Shown here one piece after another: positions 63,062 through 64,000 of a DNA stretch of 64,000 nt. The translations under genes were made by a program, and so were the position numbers. The stretch spans positions 124,001 through 188,000 of the forward strand of contig NZ_PHSN01000007.1 in NCBI RefSeq assembly GCF_002871005.1, read 5' to 3'. This DNA comes from Acidimangrovimonas sediminis. Its GTDB lineage: Bacteria; Pseudomonadota; Alphaproteobacteria; Rhodobacterales; Rhodobacteraceae. Below the pieces are notes generated by a model. It searched no databases, was not told the origin of the DNA, and worked only from the letters and a program-made list of their open reading frames with translations. Every line of letters starts with the position of its first letter. Position 1 is the first letter of the stretch.

Positions 63062-64000
63062 ATGACCGAACGGGTAAAACTTGAATTCAGGCCTAGAGCG
63101 CGCCTCCTTCAGCTTCTGGGCGATCAGCTCATCAAGAGTCCGCGACTCGCTGTATTTGAGCTCGTAAAGAATTCTTATGATGCAGATGCACGCAATGTGG
63201 AGGTACGCATAGAAGGTCTGGGGACCAAATCGCCTAAGGTAATCGTCCGTGATGATGGCTTTGGCATGTCGCTCAAAACAGTTAGAGATATCTGGTTTGT
63301 ACCAGCACATGACCACAAGGAAAAACAAAAGGAAGCCGGCATCAGGACGCCTTTAGGGCGCGCCCCTGTAGGCGAAAAAGGGGTAGGCCGCTTTGCCGCA
63401 CACAAGCTAGGAAACAGAATAAAGCTCGTGACTAGAAAAGCTGGTGAAGAGGAGGTCTCCCTGAACATAAACTGGGACGAACTTATGAAAAGTGAGTTCC
63501 TCAGTGAAGCAAAGGCGGAGATTGATGTCCGGGAACCACAAGAATTTACCGGTACGAAAACTGGAACACTTATTGAAATAGACGGACTCAGAGACAAGAC
63601 TTGGAGCAGAGGCGACCTTCGGAGGCTTAGACGCGACATCATCTCTATCTGCTCTCCCTTCGATGCACCGGGTGAGTTTGATGTAAAATTCTCGGTTCCT
63701 GGCCGCGACAAGGAGTTCTCCGACATTCCAGACACCGGAGAGATTCTAAAAAGGGCGCCATGGCACTTCAAATTTGAATTTGACGGCGAGGCATTTTCCT
63801 GGAGTTATGAATTTAATCCACCAGCAGCGATATCAAAGAGAATTGCTGGGCGTTCAAAAGAATCGGAACCTGAGGCGCCTCTTATCATAGCTGGCGCAGA
63901 TAAGAACGTCGCCGACAGACAAATTCTGGAAGGGATAGGCCCAGTTTCTGGTGAATTCTACGCGTATGACAGAGGAAAGGAACTCTGGGACAATCAACCA
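63062..64000 (+). CDS. GHKL-type ATPase, partial (runs off the window)
   Basis: The frame is open from ATG 63062 (a second ATG at 63059) to the end, 313 codons so far. The N-terminal Bergerat-fold ATPase motifs are clear: N-box VFELVKNSYDADA (residues 31-43), G1 VRDDGFGM (62-69) and G2 GEKGVGRFA. This pattern belongs to HSP90/MutL/histidine-kinase-type ATPases, here the stand-alone class often found in mobile islands. AGAGG at 63051-63055 supports the start. Codon use is unlike the chromosome to the left. The C-terminal effector domain is not visible. Confidence 0.8.
   Translation, partial: MTERVKLEFRPRARLLQLLGDQLIKSPRLAVFELVKNSYDADARNVEVRIEGLGTKSPKVIVRDDGFGMSLKTVRDIWFVPAHDHKEKQKEAGIRTPLGRAPVGEKGVGRFAAHKLGNRIKLVTRKAGEEEVSLNINWDELMKSEFLSEAKAEIDVREPQEFTGTKTGTLIEIDGLRDKTWSRGDLRRLRRDIISICSPFDAPGEFDVKFSVPGRDKEFSDIPDTGEILKRAPWHFKFEFDGEAFSWSYEFNPPAAISKRIAGRSKESEPEAPLIIAGADKNVADRQILEGIGPVSGEFYAYDRGKELWDNQP

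Larger units (their letters stand above)
55906..64000 (+). mobile_element. Left part of a GInt-type genomic island (ginABCD plus cargo)
   Basis: From the gapR stop onward G+C content drops and codon use changes. Four overlapping genes encode three different tyrosine recombinases (about 420, 634 and 821 residues) and a 160-residue small protein, the ginABCD order that defines GInt islands. Known GInts have this operon at one end, then cargo, then an A/T-rich end. The right end and second attachment site are beyond the window. Cargo seen here: IS remnants and a GHKL ATPase gene. Confidence 0.8.

Overview
The window is a G+C-rich bacterial chromosome segment, most likely from an alphaproteobacterium of the order Rhodobacterales. 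Supporting signs are a psd-pssA-pmtA phospholipid block for phosphatidylethanolamine and phosphatidylcholine, a polyhydroxyalkanoate synthase with a phasin-like partner, a GapR/DUF2312 nucleoid protein, a ROSE-type heat-sensing leader on a small heat-shock gene, two FnrL-type boxes and a DUF1127 peptide. The genus cannot be fixed from sequence alone.

Layout. 1-5.4 kb: end of a glycolate oxidase operon (glcE, glcF), a secreted trypsin-like protease, a heat-regulated hsp20, a small monooxygenase and two membrane proteins, one with a striking structured leader RNA. 5.6-16.2 kb (minus strand): uvrB, a proton-pumping P-type ATPase, then an acetyl-P/PHA block of ackA, a MaoC-phosphotransacetylase fusion, fabI, phaC and a phasin-like gene. 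16.6-18.7 kb: psd-pssA-pmtA. 19-31 kb: a nitrogen-scavenging region with an amino-acid-type ABC system (permease and ATPase fused in one protein), a formamidase/acetamidase, an AraC regulator fused to a second formamidase, a RidA protein, two MFS transporters, a cytosine-deaminase-like amidohydrolase and a Crp/Fnr regulator. 31-40 kb: assorted hydrolases, an SDR, a pseudogene, an HxlR/flavoprotein divergent pair and tRNA-Gly(TCC).

40.5-49.7 kb holds a tight eight-to-nine gene minus-strand operon: NitT/TauT-type ABC transporter, cytosine-deaminase-like hydrolase, FAD oxidase, two flavodoxin-fold reductases, a 2-oxoglutarate/Fe(II) oxygenase and a creatininase-family amidohydrolase, with a RidA gene divergent to it. 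The overlapping reading frames imply one pathway, probably uptake and opening of an unidentified cyclic amide or N-heterocycle. 49.8-55.9 kb returns to housekeeping genes: algA-type bifunctional enzyme, a PTP-like protein, a DksA-like zinc finger protein under an FnrL box, a FadJ-like enzyme and gapR.

From just after gapR (about 55.9 kb) to the end of the window base composition and codon use change abruptly. Four overlapping genes encode three different large tyrosine recombinases and a small coiled protein. This is the ginABCD arrangement that defines GInt genomic islands, here apparently inserted at the 3' end of gapR. The cargo begins with a broken IS256-type transposase, a 235-bp IS/MITE-like remnant built around a 134-bp imperfect palindrome, and the start of a GHKL-type ATPase that runs off the window and may be a defence gene.
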